A stretch of DNA of 64,000 nt from NCBI GenBank assembly GCA_016788565.1, contig JAEUSP010000065.1:47395-111394 (forward strand), given 5' to 3'. A model generated the notes under the pieces. That model saw only the letters and a program-made list of their open reading frames with translations. It was not told the DNA's origin and ran no database searches. This document shows, one piece after another, positions 25,606-34,802 of the stretch (its first letter is position 1; each line of letters starts with the position of its first letter). A program made the translations under genes and the position numbers. This DNA is from Chlorobiota bacterium (GTDB taxonomy: Bacteria; Bacteroidota; Ignavibacteria; OLB7).

Positions 25606-26477
25606 TGAAAACCAACCTTCCCCTTCTGCTGCTTCTGCTCCTCTTGTTTGCTGGCTGCGAGGACCCCGCACCAACCGACTACATTCCGCAGAATGTGGTG
25701 ACGGCGTACTTAATCGTTGGCCAGCCGATTCAAGGGATCACCCTTTCGCGGTCGCAGGCGGTTGCTGATTCGTTCAAGTATGCCAACAGCGTCATCCGCG
25801 ATGCCGATGTGCGGATTATTGAGGGGGAGCGTGTGCACCAGTTGCAGTACCGAAACGACCACAACAACATCGGCGAGTACTACCTTCCCGACACCACCAT
25901 GTTGGTTCGGCCAGCAACGCGCTACCGGTTGGAGGTTGCTTTGAACAATGGTGGGCGCATCACGGGCGAAACCATCACCCCCGTTCAAGTCGCTTGGGTG
26001 AAGCCACCGCACCAGTTGCTGCAATATCCAGCCGACACCGCCAATCTTCCTTCCCCCGATTCCCTCAGTTTTGCGTGGACGGCGGTGGAAGGAACACGTG
26101 AGTATATCATCAGCGTCTCCTGCTTGGACTCGTTAGAGTATGGCCGCTACTTGACCCCGGCAACCCAAGAAAAAAACCGGCGCACCAGCAGCGTCATCAA
26201 CCAAAATGCGCGGCGGCGGTACGACGAAACCACCCGTTGGGCATTTGTGCAAGCAACCAAGCTGCCGTTGGTTTGGTTTGCGTTCAAGTGGTATGGCGCG
26301 CATGAAATCAGCGTCTATGCTCCCGATCCGAACATGGTGGAGTGGTTCAAGCAAACGCGGTTTGGGCCGAATGAATTCAACACACTTCTCTCCACCGTGC
26401 AGGGTGATGGCATTGGTGTATTCGGCTCGGCATCGGTGGTGCGCCAGCAGCAATTTGTGCTGAAGAATCAGCCGTGA
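25605..26477 (+). CDS. DUF4249-type outer membrane lipoprotein
   Basis: A 290-residue lipoprotein with a strong lipobox (FAGC, Cys18) that starts inside the stop of the TonB receptor, so the two are translationally coupled. The sequence has the DUF4249 layout seen in Bacteroidota: an N-terminal beta domain discussing variants of ADVRI, VRPATRYRLEV and a C-terminal GIGVFGSASVV. Members regularly follow a carboxypeptidase-regulatory TonB receptor, which suggests a surface-exposed partner or lid like SusD, though the fold is different. Function is inferred from context. Confidence 0.75.
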   Translation: MKTNLPLLLLLLLLFAGCEDPAPTDYIPQNVVTAYLIVGQPIQGITLSRSQAVADSFKYANSVIRDADVRIIEGERVHQLQYRNDHNNIGEYYLPDTTMLVRPATRYRLEVALNNGGRITGETITPVQVAWVKPPHQLLQYPADTANLPSPDSLSFAWTAVEGTREYIISVSCLDSLEYGRYLTPATQEKNRRTSSVINQNARRRYDETTRWAFVQATKLPLVWFAFKWYGAHEISVYAPDPNMVEWFKQTRFGPNEFNTLLSTVQGDGIGVFGSASVVRQQQFVLKNQP

Positions 26478-26514
26478 GGGGGGGAGAAGGGAAAAATAGG
26501 TTCCAATGAAAAAT

Positions 26515-26640
26515 GAAAGTGGTTTGCGAGAAAAACTTGTGTTGTCATTTCCTGTTTACCCCGATCAGTCGAGGCAAGGGCGGGAATCCACAGGGGCGGC
26601 AATCGTTCAGATTGCCGCCCCTGTGGGATAATAGGAACCT
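26515..26640. repeat. Repeat element with 17 bp perfect hairpin
   Basis: The 378 bp spacer 26478-26855 contains no convincing gene. At 26520 it starts GGTTTGCGAGAAA, then GTTGTCATT and GGGAATCCA, a relative of the element at 15151. It then has a perfect 17 bp stem: arms 26588-26604 and 26610-26626, core GGGGCGGCAATC, with loop GTTCA. No T-run follows, so a terminator role is doubtful. The remainder (26640-26855) is AT-richer and may hold the promoter of the next gene. Confidence 0.65.
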
Positions 26641-26855
26641 CAGGAAAAATATTCAGATGTGCGTTGCTTGTGTAGGATGCAATGGTATCTTTGCATCGCT
26701 TGTTATAGATGCTAGGTTCCATATTCTTGTTTTTGAGATAAGAATACCCTTGCGTCTAACAGTTCTACCTCCCGCCTTCTGCCTTCAACGTACTGAGAGA
26801 ACGCGAATAGCTTTCTACGGTACTCACATCTCACATTTTCCTCTGGAGTTGACTA

Positions 26856-29162
26856 ATGCGTAAGCCTTATGCTCTATGTACAAATACTTTGTACGTATTG
26901 CTTCTGACCTCGGTTCTGCTGCCGCACAACCTATTTGCTCAGATTGTTAGAACCAGTCCCACGGTTGATATTTACGGACACTTAGGGGTTGGAACACTTC
27001 AGCCGGATCGGTCAGCGATTTTGGAGTTAGTGACAACTGATGGTGGCTTTTTAATGCCACGTGTAACGCAAGGGCAACGCAATGGCATCATGAATCCGGC
27101 AAAATCATTGTTAATTTTCAATTTGGATGCCAATCGGTTTGAGTACAACGAGGCTACTCCACAAATACCACATTGGGTTCCATTTATGGACTCCACCACC
27201 ATTTATAACATGATTAAGATCAATACAAGTGGGGTGTTTTGGGAACTGTTGGGAAATTCGGGAACAGACCCTGTCGTTAATTTTTTAGGGACAAAAGATG
27301 GGCAACCGCTTGTGATCCGTACAAACAACAACGAGCGGATGCGTGTGTTTGCCACAGGGCAAGTTGGGATGGGCGTTGTTGCAGCACCAGCAGCCGGATT
27401 GGATGTAGCAACAGATATCAACAGTGGGCAGCATTACGAGATTGGTGGCAATCGGGTGCTTCATATTACTGGGGCAGGAGCAACTAATGTATTTGCCGGG
27501 GTTAATGCAGGATTAGGAAACGCAGGGTCAGGAAATGCCGCTCTCGGATCGGGAGCATTACAGAACAATGTAGCTGGTGGAAATAACACGGCTGTGGGAA
27601 GCAATGCACTGCTGGCTAATACCGTGAGCAATAATACTGCTGTTGGAAGCAATGCTTTAACAGCTAACACGACTGGGTTACGCAACACTGCAATTGGCAG
27701 TAATGTGCTTGCAGCCAACACAATATCGGCCGATAACACAGCAGTGGGATTTCAGGCTCTGCAGAACTCCACAGCAGGCAATAACACCGCTATTGGAAGC
27801 AATGCTTTGAACATCAACACAACTGGACAAAGCAACCTTGCTATCGGAAGCAATGCTTTGCAAAACAACAGCGCTAGTGAAAACACCGCTGTGGGAGCCA
27901 ATGCATTAACCACAAACACCACTGGCCTACGGAATACTGCTGTCGGTTTTGCCTCGCTTGCAGCAAACACTACATCAGATAATAATACAGCCATTGGTTA
28001 TCAGGCTTTAAATATCTCCACTGGTTCAGATAACACAGCCATAGGGTCATTTGCCTTGGTATCGAATACCTCTGGAAGTACTAACGTTGCAATTAGCAGA
28101 TCGGCACTACAAAACAATACGATTGGTTTTGGCAACACGGCAATCGGCTACCTTACTCTGGGAGCAAATATTGATGGTATTTGGAACACAGCAATAGGAA
28201 CCAGTGCGCTGAGGCAAAACACCAGTGGGCAATCCAATACGGCCATAGGAAAAAATGCATTAAATGCTAATTCCACCGCAACGCACAACACAGCAATCGG
28301 TGCAGATGCAATGCTTGCAAACACTATTGGTGTCAATAATACCGCTGTCGGTGGTGGCGCGCTATCAGCGAATATTGATGGATTCGGGAATACTGCTGTA
28401 GGATTGGTTGCCTTACGGGATATGACCAACGGCAACCAGAACACAGCAGTGGGAGCAGACGCACTGAACGATAATCAGGCCAGCCAAATTACCGCTGTTG
28501 GGTTCAGAGCCTTATGGACCAACACCACCGGTGTCCGAAATACTTCAGTAGGCTATTTATCACTTGCTTCTAACCTTATAAGTGATGACAACACCGCAAT
28601 GGGGTATCAAGCATTAGGGAATAATACCGCCGCCAATAATACCGCAGTAGGTTCATTTGCGTTAGTCACCAACAACGCTGGTTCCAGCAATACTGCTGTT
28701 GGAGGGGACGCATTGCGTTCAAATACCTCTGGAAGCAATAACTCTGCGTTTGGCTACAGCGCGTTAAGCAGTGTCAATACCGGCAGTCGTAACTCAGCAC
28801 TTGGGCGATCTGCTGGGATAGCTATTCAAAGTGGATCAGACAATACATTTTTAGGAGCCAGTGCCAACGCATCAGCAATTGCATTGAACAATGCAACGGC
28901 GATTGGGGCAAACGCAACTGTAGGTCAAAGCAATGCTGTGGCTTTGGGCAGCAACGCCGATGTTGGAATTAAAACTGGAACGCCAGCATCAGAGCTTGAT
29001 ATTCGTGGCAATGGAACAATTTCGCTGGCATCACGGAGCACAAATCCAGCAGGAACAGCTGGCGTTTACAAACTCTATATTTTTGATGACGGAGTTACAC
29101 GTGAGCTTCGGGTTGTTGGGCCATCGGGTGCGGTCACAAGCGTTGCGGCTGTAACACCGTAG
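26856..29162 (+). CDS. Secreted protein with YadA-head-like (trimeric adhesin) repeats
   Basis: A 768-residue exported protein with a signal peptide (about 1-29, ending LFAQ). Residues about 40-100 resemble the SAILELVTTDGGFLMPRV region seen in FCB tail-fibre-like proteins. From about 215 to 720 there are many 19-26 residue repeats of the form NTAVGSNALxxNTxG, as in left-handed beta-roll heads of trimeric autotransporter adhesins. There is no YadA-type membrane anchor; the C-terminus ends with a short beta domain (GVYKLYIFDDGVTRELRVVG). So it is probably a fibre or surface protein exported another way. It is more AT-rich than its neighbours. Confidence 0.8.
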   Translation: MRKPYALCTNTLYVLLLTSVLLPHNLFAQIVRTSPTVDIYGHLGVGTLQPDRSAILELVTTDGGFLMPRVTQGQRNGIMNPAKSLLIFNLDANRFEYNEATPQIPHWVPFMDSTTIYNMIKINTSGVFWELLGNSGTDPVVNFLGTKDGQPLVIRTNNNERMRVFATGQVGMGVVAAPAAGLDVATDINSGQHYEIGGNRVLHITGAGATNVFAGVNAGLGNAGSGNAALGSGALQNNVAGGNNTAVGSNALLANTVSNNTAVGSNALTANTTGLRNTAIGSNVLAANTISADNTAVGFQALQNSTAGNNTAIGSNALNINTTGQSNLAIGSNALQNNSASENTAVGANALTTNTTGLRNTAVGFASLAANTTSDNNTAIGYQALNISTGSDNTAIGSFALVSNTSGSTNVAISRSALQNNTIGFGNTAIGYLTLGANIDGIWNTAIGTSALRQNTSGQSNTAIGKNALNANSTATHNTAIGADAMLANTIGVNNTAVGGGALSANIDGFGNTAVGLVALRDMTNGNQNTAVGADALNDNQASQITAVGFRALWTNTTGVRNTSVGYLSLASNLISDDNTAMGYQALGNNTAANNTAVGSFALVTNNAGSSNTAVGGDALRSNTSGSNNSAFGYSALSSVNTGSRNSALGRSAGIAIQSGSDNTFLGASANASAIALNNATAIGANATVGQSNAVALGSNADVGIKTGTPASELDIRGNGTISLASRSTNPAGTAGVYKLYIFDDGVTRELRVVGPSGAVTSVAAVTP

Positions 29163-29277
29163 CTGATTTACGCAACAGGGGAACAATGTTGGAGGGGAGA
29201 AGACGTTGCAGGAATTATGCTCTGCACCAGTTGTACGAAGATTGCACAACGGTTGTACGCTACCCCTCGTAACTTCA

Positions 29278-29338
29278 GTGAGTAAAAAAAGCGCAACGTG
29301 CCGGCATTGCCAACACGTTGCGCCTTTTTTTTACTCAC
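29278..29338. terminator. Bidirectional terminator between convergent genes
   Basis: A stem with arms GCGCAACGTG (29291-29300) and CACGTTGCGC (29314-29323) is flanked by GAGTAAAAAAA on the left and TTTTTTTTACTC on the right, so it has a T-run for both strands. It separates the + strand head-repeat gene from the minus-strand TonB receptor. Confidence 0.9.
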
Positions 29339-29348
29339 TCTGGTTCGG

Positions 29349-31859
29349 TTAAATCCCGATCTCCACTCTGGCCCCAATCATTCGCGGGTGCCCAAAGTGT
29401 GTTCCCCCAAAACTGGATTCAAATTTGTAGAGGTAGGGGGTGTCAAGCAGGTTGGTGGCGGTTACCGCAAGGCGGCCATGCAGGGTCTGTAATGCTTCAA
29501 ATTCGTAGCCAACAGCAATATCTACCGTTGCGTGTGGGGCAACCGATTTATCGGGCGAACCAGGCTCCTCGCTTTCCAGCGAGAGGAGGTCAATCACGGC
29601 ATCGGAGTAGCCACGGGCGCGGAGCTCGGCGCGGGATGCTTCGGGGTCAAGTCCGTTTCCGTTGGCATCGGTAAGATCGAACGGCAGGCCGGAATCGAAG
29701 CGGGCATCAAGCAGCAGAAATACCCCAGCCGGAAGATGCCACCCCATGTTCAGCACCGCCGTTAAAATTTGGTTGTGCTCCGTTGGGAAAATGTCTTCGC
29801 CAGCGAACGGGTGCGAGTAGTTGTGGCCTTCTTCCCCAAAAATCAGCCCAGCCGCCACCGGCGACGACCCATCTTCCGGCTTCATCCCCAACGCCACGCA
29901 ACTGCTGATTGAAAGCGACCCCTCAAGATTATTCCACCGCCGCAGCGATGCCCGAACCTCACCACCAGCCACCATTCCCTGCTTCAGGTTCAGCGGGAAA
30001 ATTATGCCGGAGTTGCCAAGCTCGGCCTTCACAATAAAGTCATCAATCAGCTTGCCGAAGCCGGCTACATCAACGTCCAGATATTCGTTGGCGGCCCACC
30101 CCGCGCCAAGCTCAATCACGTGCGATTTTTCGCTGCGGACTTGCGTCGGCACATTCCCTTGCTCGATCCCACTCAGCATCTGCGCTTGTGGCGAGCTGGA
30201 GACCAGGATGTTCTCGATTGGAGCCTGCATCACAATCCGCCCGTAGCTTCCCCGGAACACCAGCTGATCGTTATAGCGATAGCTTGCCGCCAGCCGGGGA
30301 GAAATGGCAATTTCTTGCTCGAACAAGTTGAACATGTCAAAACGAACCCCTGCGTTCACTATCCATTCATCAAAAGCAATCCGGTCTTGAATCCACGCCG
30401 AAGTGCGCGTGCCGGTTTTTTCCTGATCCACCAGAAACGGGGTTCCCCCTTGCGTGAGGTCGTAGGGGCGGTAGCGATTATCGCCGCCGGGAATGCCCGG
30501 GTTGGAGAGAGCGGGATTGACCACCGCAAACGTGAAAAACTCCTTGAGCGGGAATGCTTCGCCGCCAACGCCAGCGTGAATCGTGTTGTTCCAGCCGAAA
30601 CAATCGGTTGGTGTGGTAAGCTCAAGCTGCCCACCGGTGGCGCTGTTGGCGCGGTCGGCACCGATAAAAAATTTCTCGTTTTCGGCAACGGCTTTTGCGG
30701 AATCTTGCGGGGTGGCAATCCGCATCAGCCCGCCGCTGGTGGCTTGGGCGGTTGCGTTGCGGTGGTAGCCCACCATGCTTAGCTCGGTGGATTCCCCCAC
30801 AGCAACATTCAGCCTTACCCCGCCCATGTAATCGCGCAACTCCTGCTGCTGATCTTGTGCCGGCGTGGCAATCTTCCCGTTCGGGATGGAGTAGGTTGTG
30901 GTGTTGTAGGCCCCCAGCACGTTTAGGCTGATGGAGTTGCTCAGAATGGCGTTGATTTTCCCGAAGGTGTGCAGCCCGTTGCCATCATCATGGATGGGAG
31001 AGCCTTCGGCGATGGGGTCCAGATAGTGTTGGCTTTGCGAGCCGCTAACGGTGAAGCATCCGGCAATGCGGTCATCAACGTTGCCGCCGCCTGTCACCGA
31101 GAAATCTTGCGTGTTGTAGGACCCCACCCCAGCCGATGCGGTCAGGAACCCGGGCGCGTCGAACCCCGATTTGGTGGTGATGGCCAGCACCCCAGCGGCG
31201 GCCACACCGTAGCGTGCATCCAACCCGCCAGTTTGGATGTTGACGGCCTTGATGGTGTTGGCATCGAACAAGCTGGAATAGACCCGGGTGAGGTTGGTGG
31301 TGATGGGAATTCCATCCACCACATACTGAAGCTGCGCATCTTCGCCACGGACATGCAGGCGGCCATCCTCGTCCGGAACCACGCCGGGGGTTGCCAGCAG
31401 TGCGGCCTCCATCCGCTTGGCTCCATCAATCACCGGAAGCTCCTGCAAGGCATGGGCGGTGAAGAAGGTCGCGCTCCCCAATCGGCTGCGGTCAACGCGC
31501 TCCTCTGTCACTGTCACCCCGCGCGATTGCACGGTGGGCGTTGCGTCAATGGTGAGGGCCAGCGGGATTGCCGATTGAAGGTCCACCCGCTGGGTGGCCA
31601 CCGGAATGCCATCGGAGTAGATTTGAATCTGGTAGTTAGCAAACGGGACGTTGCGGAAGGCGAAGGCTCCATCGCCAGCAACCTGAAGCGATTGCACCAC
31701 CGTTGCCGTGCCTGCCAGAACAAGATCGGCGCGTGCCGGGGCCGCCGCCGAAGGAAGGTGCTGGATTGTTCCGGTGATGGTTCCGGCCGAGCGTTGCGCA
31801 AGGGCAGTGGTTGCGGTGGTTGCCAGCAGCGCGGCAGCAATCAAGGGGACGTGTTTCAT
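29349..31859 (-). CDS. TonB-dependent outer membrane receptor
   Basis: An 836-residue receptor. Signal peptide residues 1-21 (ending ALA), a carboxypeptidase-regulatory-like domain at about 25-105, then a plug with ALLATPGVVPDEDGRLHVRG, YVVDGIPITTN and GGLDARYGVAAAGVLAITTKSG. The rest is a barrel with alternating aromatic strands. It ends MIGARVEIGI, which lacks the usual terminal aromatic residue. It is a separate transcription unit from the tonB-like gene upstream, with a terminator between them. Substrate unknown. Confidence 0.88.
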   Translation of the reverse strand: MKHVPLIAAALLATTATTALAQRSAGTITGTIQHLPSAAAPARADLVLAGTATVVQSLQVAGDGAFAFRNVPFANYQIQIYSDGIPVATQRVDLQSAIPLALTIDATPTVQSRGVTVTEERVDRSRLGSATFFTAHALQELPVIDGAKRMEAALLATPGVVPDEDGRLHVRGEDAQLQYVVDGIPITTNLTRVYSSLFDANTIKAVNIQTGGLDARYGVAAAGVLAITTKSGFDAPGFLTASAGVGSYNTQDFSVTGGGNVDDRIAGCFTVSGSQSQHYLDPIAEGSPIHDDGNGLHTFGKINAILSNSISLNVLGAYNTTTYSIPNGKIATPAQDQQQELRDYMGGVRLNVAVGESTELSMVGYHRNATAQATSGGLMRIATPQDSAKAVAENEKFFIGADRANSATGGQLELTTPTDCFGWNNTIHAGVGGEAFPLKEFFTFAVVNPALSNPGIPGGDNRYRPYDLTQGGTPFLVDQEKTGTRTSAWIQDRIAFDEWIVNAGVRFDMFNLFEQEIAISPRLAASYRYNDQLVFRGSYGRIVMQAPIENILVSSSPQAQMLSGIEQGNVPTQVRSEKSHVIELGAGWAANEYLDVDVAGFGKLIDDFIVKAELGNSGIIFPLNLKQGMVAGGEVRASLRRWNNLEGSLSISSCVALGMKPEDGSSPVAAGLIFGEEGHNYSHPFAGEDIFPTEHNQILTAVLNMGWHLPAGVFLLLDARFDSGLPFDLTDANGNGLDPEASRAELRARGYSDAVIDLLSLESEEPGSPDKSVAPHATVDIAVGYEFEALQTLHGRLAVTATNLLDTPYLYKFESSFGGTHFGHPRMIGARVEIGI

Positions 31860-32006
31860 GGAGGTTGTTCGGAAAGTGAGTGTTGGAAGAGAGGCTTGAT
31901 GAAGCCCACCCGCAAACTCTCATTTTTTTCTTTCCGTGGAAGCAAAAAAAATGGAGTCAGCTATATCTCTCGTGTGAAGTATGATCTGAACCACCGAATA
32001 GCGTCC

Positions 32007-32051
32007 CCGCTCATGCTGAGCCCCGTCGAAGTATGAGCGGAGCCACCGAAC
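32007..32051 (-). repeat. Palindromic CCGCTCAT...ATGAGCGG repeat, copy 1
   Basis: An imperfect palindrome bounded by CCGCTCAT and ATGAGCGG, followed by AGCCACCGAAC. In reverse complement it matches three copies at 58786, 59026 and 59349. Together with the terminator at 32114 it fills the 332 bp spacer 31860-32191, which has no gene. Confidence 0.75.
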
Positions 32052-32113
32052 TTTGCCGCCACCCTTCCTCCATCTGCTGGTTTTTCCCTTTGCACAATAG
32101 TTTGAGATGAGCC

Positions 32114-32157
32114 AAAAAAATTGCGGCATGGCGTTGTGGTAAGCAACGCCATGCCGC
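32114..32157 (-). terminator. Rho-independent terminator downstream of the tonB-like gene
   Basis: Perfect 14 bp arms GCGGCATGGCGTTG (32123-32136) and CAACGCCATGCCGC (32144-32157). On the minus strand the stem is followed by a T-run (complement of 32114-32120), so it ends the minus-strand unit. Confidence 0.85.
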
Positions 32158-32191
32158 TAAAATTTCACACCTTACCTTCCTCCCCTTTTTC

Positions 32192-32998
32192 TCACTTCAG
32201 CACAAAGTTGTAGGTGATGGTGGCCTGCTGTGGCAGCTGCGGCGATGTTGCCGGAAGCGCGCGCGCCCGTGCTCGGCGAAGCCCCGCAATGGCCGCATCT
32301 AACAGCGTTTTGTTTGGGCTGCGGATGGGGGTGATGCTGGTAATCGAGCCATCCGGCAGCACCGTGAACCGGAGCTTGACGCTTCCGCTAACGTCGGCGT
32401 TATCGGGGTAGCGTGCGGTTGGGCGCACGGTCCAGCCGCGGCTTCCCATCCCCTCGGCAGCAAAATCCCCAACGCCGCTTCCGGTTCCCCGCCCGTTCCC
32501 TTCGCCGCCGCTTCCCGATGCTATTTTATCCCCCGACCCTTTCGAGTGCTGGCCCGGGTCGCCGCCGGGGCGGTCGGCAATCTTGGTGGTGTCGCGGATT
32601 GCTTTCCCCGTCTCCTTTGTCTCCTTCTTCTTGGCATCGGCAACCAATTTCATTTTCCCGATCTGCTTTGGCGCAAGCGATGCTGTCTGTTTTGGCAATG
32701 TTGGGGTAGCGTCTGGCGAGCCTTTTTTTGCGGGGCCAACCGGCTCGGTTCGGTCCGGCGCGCCGCCGCCGCCGCCGGCTGGGCCAAGGTCCATCAGCGT
32801 GATGGGAAGGCTTAGAGTGTCGTTGCGGTAATGGTGAGCAAATGGCGAACGCATCGTTGGGGAATCGCGGAACAAAAAGAAAATGGCCAGCACAAGCAGG
32901 TGCAGCGTGATAGAAACCACCGCGCCGATCAGCAGACGGCGCGGGTAGGTTGCTTGTAGTTCTGGCGCGCCGTAGCGCATCACTTTTTGCAGACGCAT
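32192..32998 (-). CDS. TonB-like energy transducer
   Basis: A 268-residue protein with the TonB layout: short cytoplasmic N-terminus, one membrane anchor at about residues 22-45 (RRLLIGAVVSITLHLLVLAIFFLF), a long low-complexity linker rich in Gly, Lys and Asp (about 70-185), and a C-terminal TonB domain. That domain shows YPDNADVSGSVKLRFTVLPDG and ends TITYNFVLK. It would carry proton-motive energy from ExbB/ExbD to outer membrane receptors such as the two in this window; exbBD are not here. ATG at 32980 (MRYGAPE) is an alternative start. It is the last gene of a three-gene minus-strand set. Confidence 0.85.
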   Translation of the reverse strand: MRLQKVMRYGAPELQATYPRRLLIGAVVSITLHLLVLAIFFLFRDSPTMRSPFAHHYRNDTLSLPITLMDLGPAGGGGGAPDRTEPVGPAKKGSPDATPTLPKQTASLAPKQIGKMKLVADAKKKETKETGKAIRDTTKIADRPGGDPGQHSKGSGDKIASGSGGEGNGRGTGSGVGDFAAEGMGSRGWTVRPTARYPDNADVSGSVKLRFTVLPDGSITSITPIRSPNKTLLDAAIAGLRRARARALPATSPQLPQQATITYNFVLK

Positions 32999-33088
32999 TC
33001 GCAGGAAGTTTTCAGTGTGTCTGCTGGCCTGTTCGGGGCTCAGCAGGTGTCGGTGCGTTGTGTCCGCTCCGACGTTGGAACGCCTTGC

Positions 33089-34735
33089 CTAAAATTTCAC
33101 CCTCACCCCAGCGCGAAGCTCGATGCCGGGGGCTTGGTAGCCGTGCCACAGGTCGTACTTGGTTGTCAGCAGGTTCGTGAGTTCGGCAAAGGCTTGGAAA
33201 TTCTCGTTCATCCGGTAGTTAGCCCCGGCACCCAGCAGGAACCGTGCAGCAATCGTCTGCTGGTTGGTTGGGAGGTTCGTTGGCGCAATCGCCGTCCGCT
33301 GCTCGGTTTGGAATTGCAGCGTTGCAATCCCGCTGAACTGCTTGGTGAACGCATACTCCGCATTGCCACGCAGGTCCACCGACGGGTGCATCGGAAGCAA
33401 TTCATCATCATCGCGGCTGGTGGCTGCGCCGATGAAGAGATCAGCATCAAGATTCAGCTTCTCGATCAGCGTCATCCGCACAGCTGCGTTGCCGCCAACG
33501 GTGCGAGATTTTACGTAATCGTACCGAAGCTCCCCGCTGGTGTCGGCCACAACCACTGGTGTGTTGTCGGCTTGCTCAATCACCACACCTGCTTCCAGAC
33601 TGAAAGACTCTTGGTTGAGCCGGACCCCGCCACCAAGCCGTATCGGCACGCTTTCTGGACGCAGGGTGAGGGCGCGCGCAACGTAGGGGGCGCGCATCAG
33701 CATATCACGGTAGGCGGCGGGGCGAAGTTCGGGGGCAAACCACACAAACGCCGAAAGTTCCGGCCCCAAGATGTACCGCCCCCCAACCCGCCCCGAAACT
33801 ACCGTTGCCGAGCCGCTGTCGCTAAATCCACCGTTGGCATAAAATCCGCCAAGCGAAAGATAGAGGTGCTTGATAGGCCGCCATTCAACATCACCCCGCA
33901 GATGGAGGTAAGCGGGGGTTTGCGTTGTTGTGCCGTAATCCAGCGATGTGGTTATGTACTGAAGCCCGCCGCTCACCCGAAGCGAGTCGCTGCCGTAGCT
34001 GACCCGCCCGGAAAACGCTGGCGTAAGCCCCGATGCTTCCCGCGTGGTGTCCCCCAGGCGATCCGAAACGGAGGTGCTTCCAACATCCAACTTTACACTC
34101 ACCCCAAACTCTTGATCTTCCTGGCTTTCCAGCGCGGCCACAAATCGGGTGGTTGCGCGTGTGCGGTCGGCAGCACCGGCGCGGTTGCCGTACAGGAAGT
34201 AGCTATCCCCCAAATAGGAAACATCGGCGCTGGCGCGGAATCGTGCGGGGGTGATTTCATCGGCCCCGATCAGCATCCCACCGGTTGCTTGCAGCATGAT
34301 TGAGCCGGCGCGCGCGCTATCCAGATGCCCTTCGGTCCCGCGGTAATCCAGCATCCCCGCAACGTCAAACGTCCGCTGCTGATACTCCCCCCGCAGCAGT
34401 GCGCGTGGCGAAAGGTAGCTTCCCAAACTGGCTTCCAAATCAATCACCAGCGGGCTGGTGAACTCACGGTACGTTGGCAACGCCCCGCCAGAGCGGGCAA
34501 GGTTGGAAACCCGTTGGCCAAAGATGACGGTATCCCCCGCCGGAAGCTGGTAGGTGGTGCTGTCATAGACCTCCCCTTTTTTTGCTGGGGGAAGTGAGAT
34601 GGTGCGGTCGCGCGTGACCACCACCTCCTCAATTTCTAACGAGGGTAGATTGCCCCCCGGCTCTTGCGCCAGCAGCGAAACCGCCGCCGCCAGAATCAGC
34701 AGAACGATCAACAACAGTGTGCGGTGTATTGACAT
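33089..34735 (-). CDS. Outer membrane beta-barrel protein, receptor-like without a plug
   Basis: A 548-residue exported protein with signal peptide about 1-23 (ending LLA-Q). An N-terminal segment LEIEEVVVTRDRTISLPP resembles a TonB box and pre-plug region, but no plug domain follows. Instead alternating amphipathic strands run through the protein and it ends in ELRAGVRVKF, with a terminal phenylalanine typical of outer membrane barrels. It lies between the giant TPR gene and the tonB-like gene on the same strand (67 and 90 bp gaps), suggesting a joint transport or envelope function. No specific family recognised. Confidence 0.7.
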   Translation of the reverse strand: MSIHRTLLLIVLLILAAAVSLLAQEPGGNLPSLEIEEVVVTRDRTISLPPAKKGEVYDSTTYQLPAGDTVIFGQRVSNLARSGGALPTYREFTSPLVIDLEASLGSYLSPRALLRGEYQQRTFDVAGMLDYRGTEGHLDSARAGSIMLQATGGMLIGADEITPARFRASADVSYLGDSYFLYGNRAGAADRTRATTRFVAALESQEDQEFGVSVKLDVGSTSVSDRLGDTTREASGLTPAFSGRVSYGSDSLRVSGGLQYITTSLDYGTTTQTPAYLHLRGDVEWRPIKHLYLSLGGFYANGGFSDSGSATVVSGRVGGRYILGPELSAFVWFAPELRPAAYRDMLMRAPYVARALTLRPESVPIRLGGGVRLNQESFSLEAGVVIEQADNTPVVVADTSGELRYDYVKSRTVGGNAAVRMTLIEKLNLDADLFIGAATSRDDDELLPMHPSVDLRGNAEYAFTKQFSGIATLQFQTEQRTAIAPTNLPTNQQTIAARFLLGAGANYRMNENFQAFAELTNLLTTKYDLWHGYQAPGIELRAGVRVKF

Positions 34736-34802
34736 AGAGGTCAGAAAAAAACGTGGGGCGGCTACACGATTGCCCTCACTTTTTCAGTTTCATTTTTCAG
34801 CG

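Noticed and set aside
26588..26626. The 17 bp hairpin as a rho-independent terminator for the DUF4249 gene
   Set aside because: The stem is strong but no T-run follows on either strand; it is better described as part of a dispersed repeat.
26513..26863. A 116-codon + strand ORF before the head-repeat gene
   Set aside because: It covers the repeat element and its 17 bp hairpin and shows no protein-like pattern.
32987..34303. A 438-codon + strand open frame opposite the barrel protein gene
   Set aside because: A shadow of the minus-strand gene, with low-complexity composition and no domain.
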